Part shown: positions 8,886 through 16,040 of the stretch, one piece after another
Layout: each line of letters opens with the position of its first letter
Position numbering within the stretch: the first letter of the stretch is position 1
Source of the DNA: Dehalococcoidales bacterium
Lineage (GTDB): Bacteria; Chloroflexota; Dehalococcoidia; Dehalococcoidales; Fen-1064
Assembly (NCBI GenBank): GCA_020342155.1
Contig: CP070842.1
Coordinates: 619,930 to 657,847, forward strand
Direction of reading: 5' to 3'
Length of the DNA: 37,918 bases
Made by a program: the position numbers and the translations under genes
The notes under the pieces: model-generated
Told to the model about the DNA's origin: nothing
Database searches by the model: none
What the model saw: the letters and a program-made list of their open reading frames with translations, nothing else

Positions 8886-10094
8886 TTAAGACAATAAACG
8901 CGTTTCAATGAAATCAGAAAGAGCGGCTCTTGTAGCCTCGTCATCGCGTTCAGAAGGAATAGCTGCCAGCGGGACGCCAGTCTTCTCATACGCAGCGATA
9001 GTCCCACGGCCGGCAACCATAACGATCGCCTGGCAATTGCTATGCTTTGCTTGTGCAGCTATCCAGTCGGGAGTAGTCCAGAAAAGCAGCATATAACGGG
9101 CAGCCAGTGTCCTCAAAGGATCGTTGTTTTTAATAGTCCGGGCATAACAATCAACGGCAATACCCATGTAGTTATGAGTGACGCACACGGCCCCATACTT
9201 CTCCTCAGCCCACTTGCCCCAGCGGGGGGGCGTACCCAGCGCGTTCACCCACATCAACCGGATTTTCTCATCCGGGCAGGCAGCCGTACCGGTTTCCACC
9301 CTCTCTTTTACTTCTTCGTAATAAGCTTTAAGAAAGTCGCGTCCCTGCGGTGTTCCCCGATGCCACATGACCTGATACATGGAAAGCTGATCACGCAGGC
9401 TCGCCGGGCAGGGTGATGTCTTGGCTATCAGATCACGCGCCATTCGCCAATAGTCCATCTGTTTATTTACCAGTTCCATGGCCTCCGTCAATTTTGCCAT
9501 GCTGAATTTCTTGCCTGTTGAAACCTCCAGGTATCTGATCAACTTTTCGTGGTCTTGCACCCGATAATCCAGCTTATAGGGATCGACAAGTTCATCCCAA
9601 TGATCCCTTACACGCTCAAACCAACCGGGAGGCGGTACCCTCTCTACGCCGTGCCAAAGGGCAAACTCCATTGGCCAGAAAGTGCAGCCGTACTCCCGCG
9701 CCCACAACTCCATAATCCGCATCTCCGTGTCCTGCCGTGCCCCGCCGATGATGATTGAGGGTTTTGGTAATCCGCCCCAAGGTGCCATGTCCGGCTTGTT
9801 GTCCATGGTTACGGCCAGCCCCATGGAAAAAACGGTGGCGGGGTAATCCCTCTCACGCAATATGTCGAGATAGTAGTCCGCCATTCTTTTCGTCGTAATA
9901 ATGGCATGCCAGTAGTTGATGACGATGACCGGTATGTCCATCACATTCAATATCTCTTCGCAGTCATCACCGTTGCAGATTGCAAAAGGCTCGCCCTCGC
10001 TCACCCGCTGTCTCGTCTTCTCAATCCACTCCCGCTGATAAGCTCTTACCTCGTTCGTGATGCGTAACTGCTTATCGCCGCTTTGTTCACTCAC
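8886..10094 (-). CDS. 2-hydroxyacyl-CoA dehydratase / benzoyl-CoA reductase family subunit (A)
   Basis: A 402-residue protein of the HgdB/FldBC/BcrBC family. These oxygen-sensitive iron-sulfur subunits use low-potential electrons to dehydrate 2-hydroxyacyl-CoA or reduce an aromatic ring. The N-terminal block FAICNGDDCEEILNVMDIPVIVINY has cysteines at 40 and 45 that could bind a cluster. WGGLPKPSIIIGG and the tryptophan-rich middle part fit the family. The GTG start follows AAGGAGG. It is the middle gene of a three-gene operon with the other subunit (41-bp gap) and the CoA transferase (55-bp gap). No activator ATPase (HgdC type) is in the window. The exact substrate is not readable. Confidence 0.8.
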   Translation of the reverse strand: MSEQSGDKQLRITNEVRAYQREWIEKTRQRVSEGEPFAICNGDDCEEILNVMDIPVIVINYWHAIITTKRMADYYLDILRERDYPATVFSMGLAVTMDNKPDMAPWGGLPKPSIIIGGARQDTEMRIMELWAREYGCTFWPMEFALWHGVERVPPPGWFERVRDHWDELVDPYKLDYRVQDHEKLIRYLEVSTGKKFSMAKLTEAMELVNKQMDYWRMARDLIAKTSPCPASLRDQLSMYQVMWHRGTPQGRDFLKAYYEEVKERVETGTAACPDEKIRLMWVNALGTPPRWGKWAEEKYGAVCVTHNYMGIAVDCYARTIKNNDPLRTLAARYMLLFWTTPDWIAAQAKHSNCQAIVMVAGRGTIAAYEKTGVPLAAIPSERDDEATRAALSDFIETRLLS

Positions 10095-10135
10095 CGTATT
10101 TCCTCCTTCATGAAGATGCGGATTACGTACTCCCC

Positions 10136-11272
10136 TCAGATGCCTTGGACAAATTCCTCGATATTGGTTTTTAAGGCTTCAGGCTCGGTTATCAGGTATG
10201 GCTGATCCTTTAAATAAAGGGCAGGTATGCCATTTTCTTTAAACGCCTTGATCTCGTCGGGCGTCTCCCAAGCCTGTATTTCATCAAAGCGGTAAATGCT
10301 GAAAATCACCCCTTGCGCCTCCGACTCCAAAGCACTTCGCAGGCAATACTCAACACGGCAACTCAGAGGATACATCCGGGAACAGGGTGCTTTGTTGTTG
10401 TACCTGTCGATGACGGCGTCCACCGGATCAGCGGACATGTCTATCGGAACATCAAAATTTCTATTCCCCCAGCAGTTGTCTTCAGCTACCACCGTTGCCC
10501 GGCAGGACTCAATAATTTCATAAAGCTGCAGATTGTCCAAGGGACTCCCCTCGATAAACAACCGGGCGCCGTTTCTGACCGGAAGATGACCTGCACCGGC
10601 AAGATACTCTTTCAGCAGTTTATTGTGCTCTTTCTTAGGCATAAACATGGATGAGCCGATTATCTGGAGCGCATCCACACCGGCGACAAGGGACGGGTCA
10701 GCAACCCTGAGGTCGGCCAATTCCTTCAACAACCTCTTACTCTCATTGGTGACAGCAATGGCTTGTGACAACCTTTCGTTCGTTATCTCTTTACCTATCC
10801 ATTCCTCTAACTGTTTCTTGAGAGCAAGCCAGCGGTCGCGATTGTAAATTCCAGCTGAATAAAAGTTCGTGTGCAGGTTATCGAGATAATAGAGTTCCGG
10901 AAGCTTCAGGGCGGATTCGGTCTCTTTTAGGTTAATCAAGGTAGTATACAGACGGTGAATAGAATCCCTGGCATGCGGTATAATCAGGTAATCCAGAAAA
11001 TCATACTTCCCGTTTAGAATCATGTGAAGCATGGAAGCGACAAAACCCTCGCGGGAAAACACGTTTCCCTGCTCCGAATAGGGACCGGCTCTCTCGGCAT
11101 CCCCCCAGGGATCGCCACTGAGACGGAGAGGGAAAAGACCAGCTGCCAATATGAACTCCTCTGGGACATTGTCGCAGAAGTAGCCGACAACCTTTCCTCC
11201 CTCCTTTTTCCACTGTCTGGCAGCTAGGTCGCGCTGATGGTAATGCTTTTGTAATTCATCAAAGGCAGCCAT
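10136..11272 (-). CDS. 2-hydroxyacyl-CoA dehydratase / benzoyl-CoA reductase family subunit (B)
   Basis: A 378-residue partner of the neighbouring subunit. The family hallmark GYFCDNVPEEFILAAGLFPLRL appears near the N-terminus, with C33 as the likely first cluster ligand. EGSPLDNLQLYEIIESC and EAQGVIFSIYRFDE match the conserved cluster-binding core in spacing, although the latter lacks a cysteine often seen there. A strong GGGAGG site precedes ATG 11272. It heads the operon with subunit A and the CoA transferase. Two different subunits together imply a heterodimeric enzyme, as in the dehydratases and in class I benzoyl-CoA reductases. Confidence 0.82.
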   Translation of the reverse strand: MAAFDELQKHYHQRDLAARQWKKEGGKVVGYFCDNVPEEFILAAGLFPLRLSGDPWGDAERAGPYSEQGNVFSREGFVASMLHMILNGKYDFLDYLIIPHARDSIHRLYTTLINLKETESALKLPELYYLDNLHTNFYSAGIYNRDRWLALKKQLEEWIGKEITNERLSQAIAVTNESKRLLKELADLRVADPSLVAGVDALQIIGSSMFMPKKEHNKLLKEYLAGAGHLPVRNGARLFIEGSPLDNLQLYEIIESCRATVVAEDNCWGNRNFDVPIDMSADPVDAVIDRYNNKAPCSRMYPLSCRVEYCLRSALESEAQGVIFSIYRFDEIQAWETPDEIKAFKENGIPALYLKDQPYLITEPEALKTNIEEFVQGI

Positions 11273-11749
11273 TCTTTTTCCTCCCTTGATTTCCAGTAAC
11301 AGGATAATGAACTAAAACCTAACGAGCTGGCCGGGCTCATTATACTTCTTTATCAATCTCTACGCTACTCTCAAATTGAGTATAATACATGTTTTCAGGA
11401 GCTGTAGCTCGGCTTCGCAGCCGCCCTTTGGAGGAGGCCACTACCCTGTTGCGGTACGCCTGCTCTGAAGTCGATGGGTGGTTACAGGCCGTCATCAGTG
11501 AGAGCCTGCAAGAAATATGTGTATTCATTGAGTCTGAGAGCGAGAGCTGGGGCATCCTCCTAGTCGGCAATATCTTCCATACCTGGTGCTACTTGGGAGG
11601 AATCAGTTCCATACGTCAGATATTCGGACACAAGTCACTGCAGTTCGTCAATATGCACGGCTAGTTCTCTGACGGTACGAAACATGACCAATCGTGAGGA
11701 CGGGATGTGTTGTCTTAATCTTTAAGGTAGGGTTGTTATTATTCTGAGT
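11273..11749. other. Gene-poor stretch between the dehydratase operon and the desulforedoxins
   Basis: No convincing gene is seen in these 477 bases. On the minus strand a TATAAT (11339-11344) may be the -10 of the dehydratase operon, but no good -35 is at the right distance. A CTCAA-A-TTGAG palindrome lies at about 11370-11380. A weak open frame on the plus strand (11389-11664) ends in residues resembling a tyrosine recombinase tail; see the findings. Confidence 0.5.
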
Positions 11750-11893
11750 CTAGTCCGAAGATGGAATGGCCTTGGGTTGTTGAAGTTCTACCTCTTGGCC
11801 GCAGCAGGTAACCTCGCCATCACCGGCCTTAACACAAAGTATCTCAGTTCCACAGGTTTGACACCGATACCGTTTACCTAATTGGCTTGTCAT
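11750..11893 (-). CDS. Desulforedoxin-like protein with a C-terminal tail (second of a tandem pair)
   Basis: A 47-residue rubredoxin-like iron protein. The ATG at 11893 is chosen over the longer open frame because AAGGAGA lies upstream and the family fold begins there. The Fe(Cys)4 ligands are C11, C14, C30 and C31 (YRCQTCGTE ... VTCCGQEV), the CX2C plus adjacent CC pattern of desulforedoxin and of the desulfoferrodoxin N-terminal domain. C20 is an extra cysteine. A 12-residue tail extends past the usual end. No superoxide-reducing domain follows, so this is a stand-alone electron carrier or part of a peroxide/superoxide defence chain (inference). Confidence 0.85.
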   Translation of the reverse strand: MTSQLGKRYRCQTCGTEILCVKAGDGEVTCCGQEVELQQPKAIPSSD

Positions 11894-11927
11894 CGTATAA
11901 TTATCTCCTTTGCTCGCTCCACGGTAT

Positions 11928-12047
11928 CTATTTCTTCTGCTCCATGGGTTGTCCGCAACAATGGATTTCACCATTGCCCGCTTTGGTAACGATAAACTCA
12001 TTACCACATTTGGTACACTGGTACCTCTTGCCTATCTGGTTAGCCAT
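11928..12047 (-). CDS. Desulforedoxin (first of a tandem pair)
   Basis: A 39-residue protein, short enough to be missed by length filters. Translation gives MANQIGKRYQCTKCGNEF, then a 13-residue linker, then EIHCCGQPMEQKK and a TAG stop. The cysteines at 11, 14, 30 and 31 reproduce the CX2C ... CC iron site of the 36-residue Desulfovibrio desulforedoxin, which works as a homodimer with one iron per chain. GAGGG lies 9 bases before the ATG. It is 34 bases upstream of its paralogue, and both share the start GKRY.C..CG and the ending CCGQ.xE. A dedicated promoter lies just upstream (12086-12115). Confidence 0.88.
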   Translation of the reverse strand: MANQIGKRYQCTKCGNEFIVTKAGNGEIHCCGQPMEQKK

Positions 12048-12085
12048 TTTATATTTCCCTCTTACCGAAGATTATTTCCCGTTAC

Positions 12086-12115
12086 ATTATAAGCTGAGCC
12101 TCATTTCAGAGTCAA
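12086..12115 (-). promoter_or_regulatory. Promoter of the desulforedoxin pair
   Basis: On the minus strand, TTGACT (12110-12115) and a perfect TATAAT (12086-12091) are separated by 18 bp. Transcription would start near 12079, about 32 bases before the first desulforedoxin ATG. The pair can therefore be expressed independently of the yjbQ/purH genes upstream. Confidence 0.6.
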
Positions 12116-12121
12116 GGGAGC

Positions 12122-12538
12122 CTATTCGCCCATGATTTGAAGAACAGCCTGCCGGGACCTTGGTCGATTATCAAAGTCCACCAGGATTATCTGTTGCCAG
12201 GTACCGAGAGTCAGCCTGCCCTCAGCAAACGGCACCACCAGCGAAGGCCCCAGTATGGAGGCGCGAATGTGAGAATGCCCGTTGCCATCACCCCAGCGGC
12301 TGTTATGGTCATAATGAGCATCTCGAGGTACAATCCTCTCCCATAAGCGCTGGAGGTCAGCCACCAGGCCAGACTCATACTCTATAGTAGTGACTCCGGC
12401 AGTGGAACCGGGCACGAATACGGTAACCGTTCCACTACTGATACCGGACTCGGCAACTTGCCTGGCTACCTGGGATGTTATGTCAACTATATCACATTCT
12501 CCCCTGGTCTTGCAGCTGATACTACCGGTAATTATCAT
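12122..12538 (-). CDS. yjbQ: YjbQ-family (UPF0047) protein
   Basis: A 138-residue protein matching the YjbQ/UPF0047 family in length and motifs. The start is ATG 12538, preceded by GAGAGG. Conserved features are VFVPGSTAGVTTIEYESG, then DAHYDHN and GDGNGHSHIRAS with clustered histidines, then GRLTLGTWQQIILVDFDNRPR. The family forms trimers with a metal-like site, and thiamine phosphate synthase activity has been reported for some members. Its cellular role is uncertain. It follows purH by 34 bases and probably belongs to the pyrK-purH transcript. There is no thiamine gene nearby to support the thiamine role. Confidence 0.88.
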   Translation of the reverse strand: MIITGSISCKTRGECDIVDITSQVARQVAESGISSGTVTVFVPGSTAGVTTIEYESGLVADLQRLWERIVPRDAHYDHNSRWGDGNGHSHIRASILGPSLVVPFAEGRLTLGTWQQIILVDFDNRPRSRQAVLQIMGE

Positions 12539-12572
12539 ATTGACCTCTCGCCTCGACACAAGCCAATTGCAA

Positions 12573-13745
12573 TCAGTGGTGGAATAGCCTCGTTTTCGAG
12601 AATATCATCACCATTCCGTAATCATCACAGGCCTTGATAGTATCGTCGTCACGCAGGGCACCACCCGGTTCGATTACATACTTCACGCCGCTCTGGTGGG
12701 CACGGTCGATGCAGTCACGAAATGGGAAAAAGGCATCCGAACTCAGGGCTACACCAGTGAACTTACCTATCCAGTCCTTCTTCTCCTGAAGGGTCAGCCT
12801 GACAGGAACTTCTTCAAAGGCCGCCGCCCAGCTTTCCTCCTCGGATGGGGTAAGTTCATCCTGAAAACAGAGGTCGATGGCATTGTCACGCTCCGGTCGA
12901 GCGATATCCTTTCGCCACCGCAGACCGAGTATACCGGGATGCTGTCGCAGGAACCAGCGGTCGGCTTTACCTCCCGCCAGACGGGTGCAGTGAATACGGG
13001 ACTGTTGTCCTGCCCCCGCCCCAATGACCTGGCCATCATAGGCAAAGCAGACAGAATTCGACTGCGTGTACTTCAGGGCGATGGTAGCCACTATCAGGTC
13101 CCTGCGGGCAGAGTCAGATAGCTCCTTGTTGCGGGTGACAATGTTCTTCAGCAGGTCGTCATTAATTTGCAGGTCGTTCCGTCTCTGCTCGAACCACACA
13201 CCGAAAAGCTCTTTTACTTCTGTATCCCGCGGCTCATAGCTGGCATCTATTTCAACTATCGGGTACCTGCCCTGCTTCTTATCTTTAAGAATGGCGAGCG
13301 CTTCGGCCTCAAAGCCGGGAGCGATAAGGCCATCTGAGACCTCGCGGTTTATCAGCCTGGCCGTGGGGACATCCACTCTATCACTCAGGGCTATCCAGTC
13401 GCCGTAAGATGATAACCGGTCGGCTCCCCGGGCACGGGCATAGGCAGTCGCCAGTGCCGACATCTCCATGTTCCCGACGAAGTATGCCTTCCTGAGGGTG
13501 TCACTTAAAGGGATACCGACAGCCGCCCCGGCCGGACTGACATGCTTGAAAGAGGCCGCCGCCGGCAGGCCAAGTGCCTGTTTCAACTCCTTTACAAGCT
13601 GCCACGAATTGAAAGCATCGAGCATGTTAATATAGCCCGGCGTGCCATTGAGTACTCTGAAAGGTAGGGCACCGTCACTGTAAACCTTGGCCGGTGCCTG
13701 ATGGGGATTGCAGCCGTACCGCAGTGCCATCTCTTCTTGCGTCAT
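12573..13745 (-). CDS. purH: Stand-alone AICAR transformylase (PurH C-terminal domain only)
   Basis: Adds a formyl group from 10-formyl-tetrahydrofolate to AICAR in purine synthesis. The 390-residue protein holds only the transformylase half. KHVSPAGAAVG with K67 and H68 is the catalytic signature, TQSNSVCFAYDGQVIGAGAG and QQSRIHCTRLAGGKAD form the AICAR/folate site, and the C-terminus VMIFSKTRLFHH is typical. The N-terminal IMP cyclohydrolase (MGS-like) domain of ordinary PurH (about 520 residues) is absent, and no such gene is in the window. ATG 13745 overlaps the pyrK stop as ATGA, so the two are translationally coupled. The motifs resemble the stand-alone or eukaryote-like transformylase branch. 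Confidence 0.92.
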   Translation of the reverse strand: MTQEEMALRYGCNPHQAPAKVYSDGALPFRVLNGTPGYINMLDAFNSWQLVKELKQALGLPAAASFKHVSPAGAAVGIPLSDTLRKAYFVGNMEMSALATAYARARGADRLSSYGDWIALSDRVDVPTARLINREVSDGLIAPGFEAEALAILKDKKQGRYPIVEIDASYEPRDTEVKELFGVWFEQRRNDLQINDDLLKNIVTRNKELSDSARRDLIVATIALKYTQSNSVCFAYDGQVIGAGAGQQSRIHCTRLAGGKADRWFLRQHPGILGLRWRKDIARPERDNAIDLCFQDELTPSEEESWAAAFEEVPVRLTLQEKKDWIGKFTGVALSSDAFFPFRDCIDRAHQSGVKYVIEPGGALRDDDTIKACDDYGMVMIFSKTRLFHH

Positions 13746-14515
13746 ATCCTTATCTCCTCCCAAACAATATTGTTCAACTCAAAAACTGGCCCGTCCTTAC
13801 ACACCTGCTTCAGGCCGTCTACGGTCTTAATAGTACAGGAATAGCAGACACCAAATCCACAACCCATTCTCATCTCAAGCGAGACCTGCACCGACCTCTC
13901 TTCTAACTCCGACATATTAGCAATATTCTGTAACATTGGTAAAGGACCACAGGTAAAGGTCTGATCGGTGGCCTCCAAATATTCGGGTACAAGCTCGGTT
14001 ATCATCCCCTGGTGTCCAACACTGCCATCCTCAGTAGCAGCAACCTCCCTAATCCCGGTAGGTACGGCGTAGCGGTCGTTATTAGCTGTGCCGTAGAGCA
14101 GGGTTACGTCTCTACCTTCAGCCACAGCCTTGTCGGCAAGAAATACCAGTGGTGCAATCCCCATACCACCAGCCACTAGCAGGAGGTTACGGGAATCATC
14201 ATCTACCATAAATCCATTACCCAGTGGGCCGAGTATATCAACACCTTCGCCTGGCTGGCGTGTTGCCAGCCACTGCGTGCCCTTACCGATAACCGTGTAA
14301 AGTATAGCAAGCCTGTCACCTTCTATCTGGTGGATACTCAGCGGGCGCCTTAGTATAGTCTCCTCCCCACACCTTACCATAACAAACTGCCCCGGTAGGG
14401 TTTCTCGACAAATACTGGGGCATTCCAGCCACATCAGATGAACGTGGGGTAATACCTCAATATTGGAGATTACGGTTGCTATAACCTGGTTCAATCTCGT
14501 ATCTTTCCACGACAA
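13742..14515 (-). CDS. pyrK: Dihydroorotate dehydrogenase electron-transfer subunit
   Basis: FAD and [2Fe-2S] subunit that passes electrons from dihydroorotate dehydrogenase B (PyrD) to NAD. The FAD site RRPLSI is at 56-61, the NAD-binding segment GGMGIAPLVFLADKA is at 117-131, and the [2Fe-2S] cysteines are C219, C224, C227 and C239. The 257-residue length is standard. The start is uncertain: TTG 14515 gives the full frame but has no ribosome site, and TTG 14494 (with GGAAAG upstream) would remove 7 residues. pyrD is not adjacent and must be elsewhere. A promoter lies just upstream at 14560-14588. Confidence 0.92.
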   Translation of the reverse strand: MSWKDTRLNQVIATVISNIEVLPHVHLMWLECPSICRETLPGQFVMVRCGEETILRRPLSIHQIEGDRLAILYTVIGKGTQWLATRQPGEGVDILGPLGNGFMVDDDSRNLLLVAGGMGIAPLVFLADKAVAEGRDVTLLYGTANNDRYAVPTGIREVAATEDGSVGHQGMITELVPEYLEATDQTFTCGPLPMLQNIANMSELEERSVQVSLEMRMGCGFGVCYSCTIKTVDGLKQVCKDGPVFELNNIVWEEIRI

Positions 14516-14559
14516 TCTGGAATCCGTTGTGTAACGATAGGCCTGGGCTGATGATTAAG

Positions 14560-14588
14560 ATATTAGAGGGTGTACCACGATTTTTCAA
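14560..14588 (-). promoter_or_regulatory. Internal promoter for pyrK-purH-yjbQ
   Basis: On the minus strand, TTGAAA (14583-14588) and TAATAT (14560-14565) are 17 bp apart, in the 184-base gap between pyrC and pyrK. Transcription would begin near 14553. The gap also holds a short AGGGG/CCCCT hairpin (14602-14616) that might weakly terminate the pyrC transcript. Confidence 0.5.
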
Positions 14589-14699
14589 GTATTATTATCC
14601 GAGGGGGTGTTCCCCTTTACGCTTTATGCTATTGGGAAGGGGGTACAGGGGATAGGGTCAACACAACCATAAAGGGACAATGGCCTAGATACGGCGCCC

Positions 14700-16040
14700 T
14701 TACCACCTGCCTCTTAGCTCTTCCTGCGGCCTGTTCAGGTCGAGCGAATCATCTTTATTGACCAGTTGGCCACGTGAAATAGTTGCCACTACTTTGCCCT
14801 TTAGCGTCCGCCCCGTCAGCGGGGTATTCCTCCCTTTTGAAGCAAAGGTATCGGGGTCGACCACCCATTCTTTGGAGGGATCGAATATCACCAAATCGGC
14901 CACCGCCCCGAATGCCAGTGTACCCAGCTTACCGAACTTTTCACCAAGAATCGACGCCGGAGCCGTAGTCAGCCTGGTGATAAGCGTCTCTATAGACACT
15001 TTTTCGGCGTATACCAGGCCCATCAGACTACCAAAGGCTGTCTCAAAGCCGCTGATACCGAAGGGTGCTTCAGCCACCGGAAGTGCTTTCTCGGCAACTG
15101 TGTGCGGGGCGTGGTCAGTAGCGATAACGTCAATCGTGCCATCATTCAGGGCCTCAATCAAAGCCTCCACATCCCGAATGGTCCTCAACGGTGGGTTGAC
15201 CTTGGCACCTGTACTATGATTAACCACCTCTTCTTCGGTGAGGAGGAGATGGTGGGGTGTCACCTCGGTGGTAACGGCAACCCCTTCTTCTTTAGCGTGG
15301 CGAATCAGCTCCACTGAGCAACTGGTAGAGACATGGGCAATGTGGACTCGACCCTCTGTCAGCCGGGCAAGCTCCAGGTCACGAGCAACTATGTTCTCTT
15401 CAGCGGCGGGGGGTATCCCTGCAAGTCCCAGTTGGGTCGCCATGGTGCCTTCATTTACAACACCGTCCTTACTCAGGGCCTTGTCCTCACAGTGGTCGAT
15501 AACCGGCAGTCCGAGCTTACGACTTAACTCGAGAGCCTGGCGCATCAGGGCTGGATTGCTAACCGTGTCGCCATCGTCGCTGAAACCGACGACACCGGCC
15601 GAGGCCAGTTCTACCATATCCACGAGCTCTTCACCCTTTCTGCCCCGGGTGATACATCCTACCGGCAGTACTCGCAACACCGCCTCTTCGGCCGCCTTCG
15701 CTTGAACGAACTCAATGGTCTCTCGATTATCCAGTGGCGGGAGGGTATTGGGCATGCAGCAGACAGTGGTAAAACCGCCTTTGGCAGCCGCCTGTGAGCC
15801 GGTGGCAATCGTCTCCTTCTCTTCGAAGCCGGGTTCCCGGAGATGGCAGTGGAGGTCGATGAATCCCGGGGTAACAACCAACCCACGGGCAGAGATAACA
15901 TCGCAGTCTAACTGAGGTGGCATCATCCTGGTCTTACCCAGCCAGGAGATTAGACCGTCCTTGATAAATAGACTCCAGGACTCGTTAATACCCTGGCCAG
16001 GGTCGAATAGCTGACCGTCCCGGATAAGTAACGGTTTCAT
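14700..16040 (-). CDS. pyrC: Dihydroorotase
   Basis: Zinc amidohydrolase that cyclises carbamoyl-aspartate to dihydroorotate. The 446-residue length fits the class I (longer) type. Metal ligands are visible: H64 and H66 in DLHCHLREPG, the DHCEDKAL and HIAHVSTS histidines, VTPHHLLLT, and the catalytic aspartate in DVIATDHAPHT. The ATG overlaps the pyrB stop codon as ATGA, giving strict coupling to pyrB. The operon order is pyrR-pyrB-pyrC. Confidence 0.95.
   Translation of the reverse strand: MKPLLIRDGQLFDPGQGINESWSLFIKDGLISWLGKTRMMPPQLDCDVISARGLVVTPGFIDLHCHLREPGFEEKETIATGSQAAAKGGFTTVCCMPNTLPPLDNRETIEFVQAKAAEEAVLRVLPVGCITRGRKGEELVDMVELASAGVVGFSDDGDTVSNPALMRQALELSRKLGLPVIDHCEDKALSKDGVVNEGTMATQLGLAGIPPAAEENIVARDLELARLTEGRVHIAHVSTSCSVELIRHAKEEGVAVTTEVTPHHLLLTEEEVVNHSTGAKVNPPLRTIRDVEALIEALNDGTIDVIATDHAPHTVAEKALPVAEAPFGISGFETAFGSLMGLVYAEKVSIETLITRLTTAPASILGEKFGKLGTLAFGAVADLVIFDPSKEWVVDPDTFASKGRNTPLTGRTLKGKVVATISRGQLVNKDDSLDLNRPQEELRGRW

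Noticed and set aside
15238-15705. 155-codon plus-strand frame inside pyrC
   Set aside because: Antisense shadow of pyrC, with the serine/threonine-rich composition typical of such shadows.
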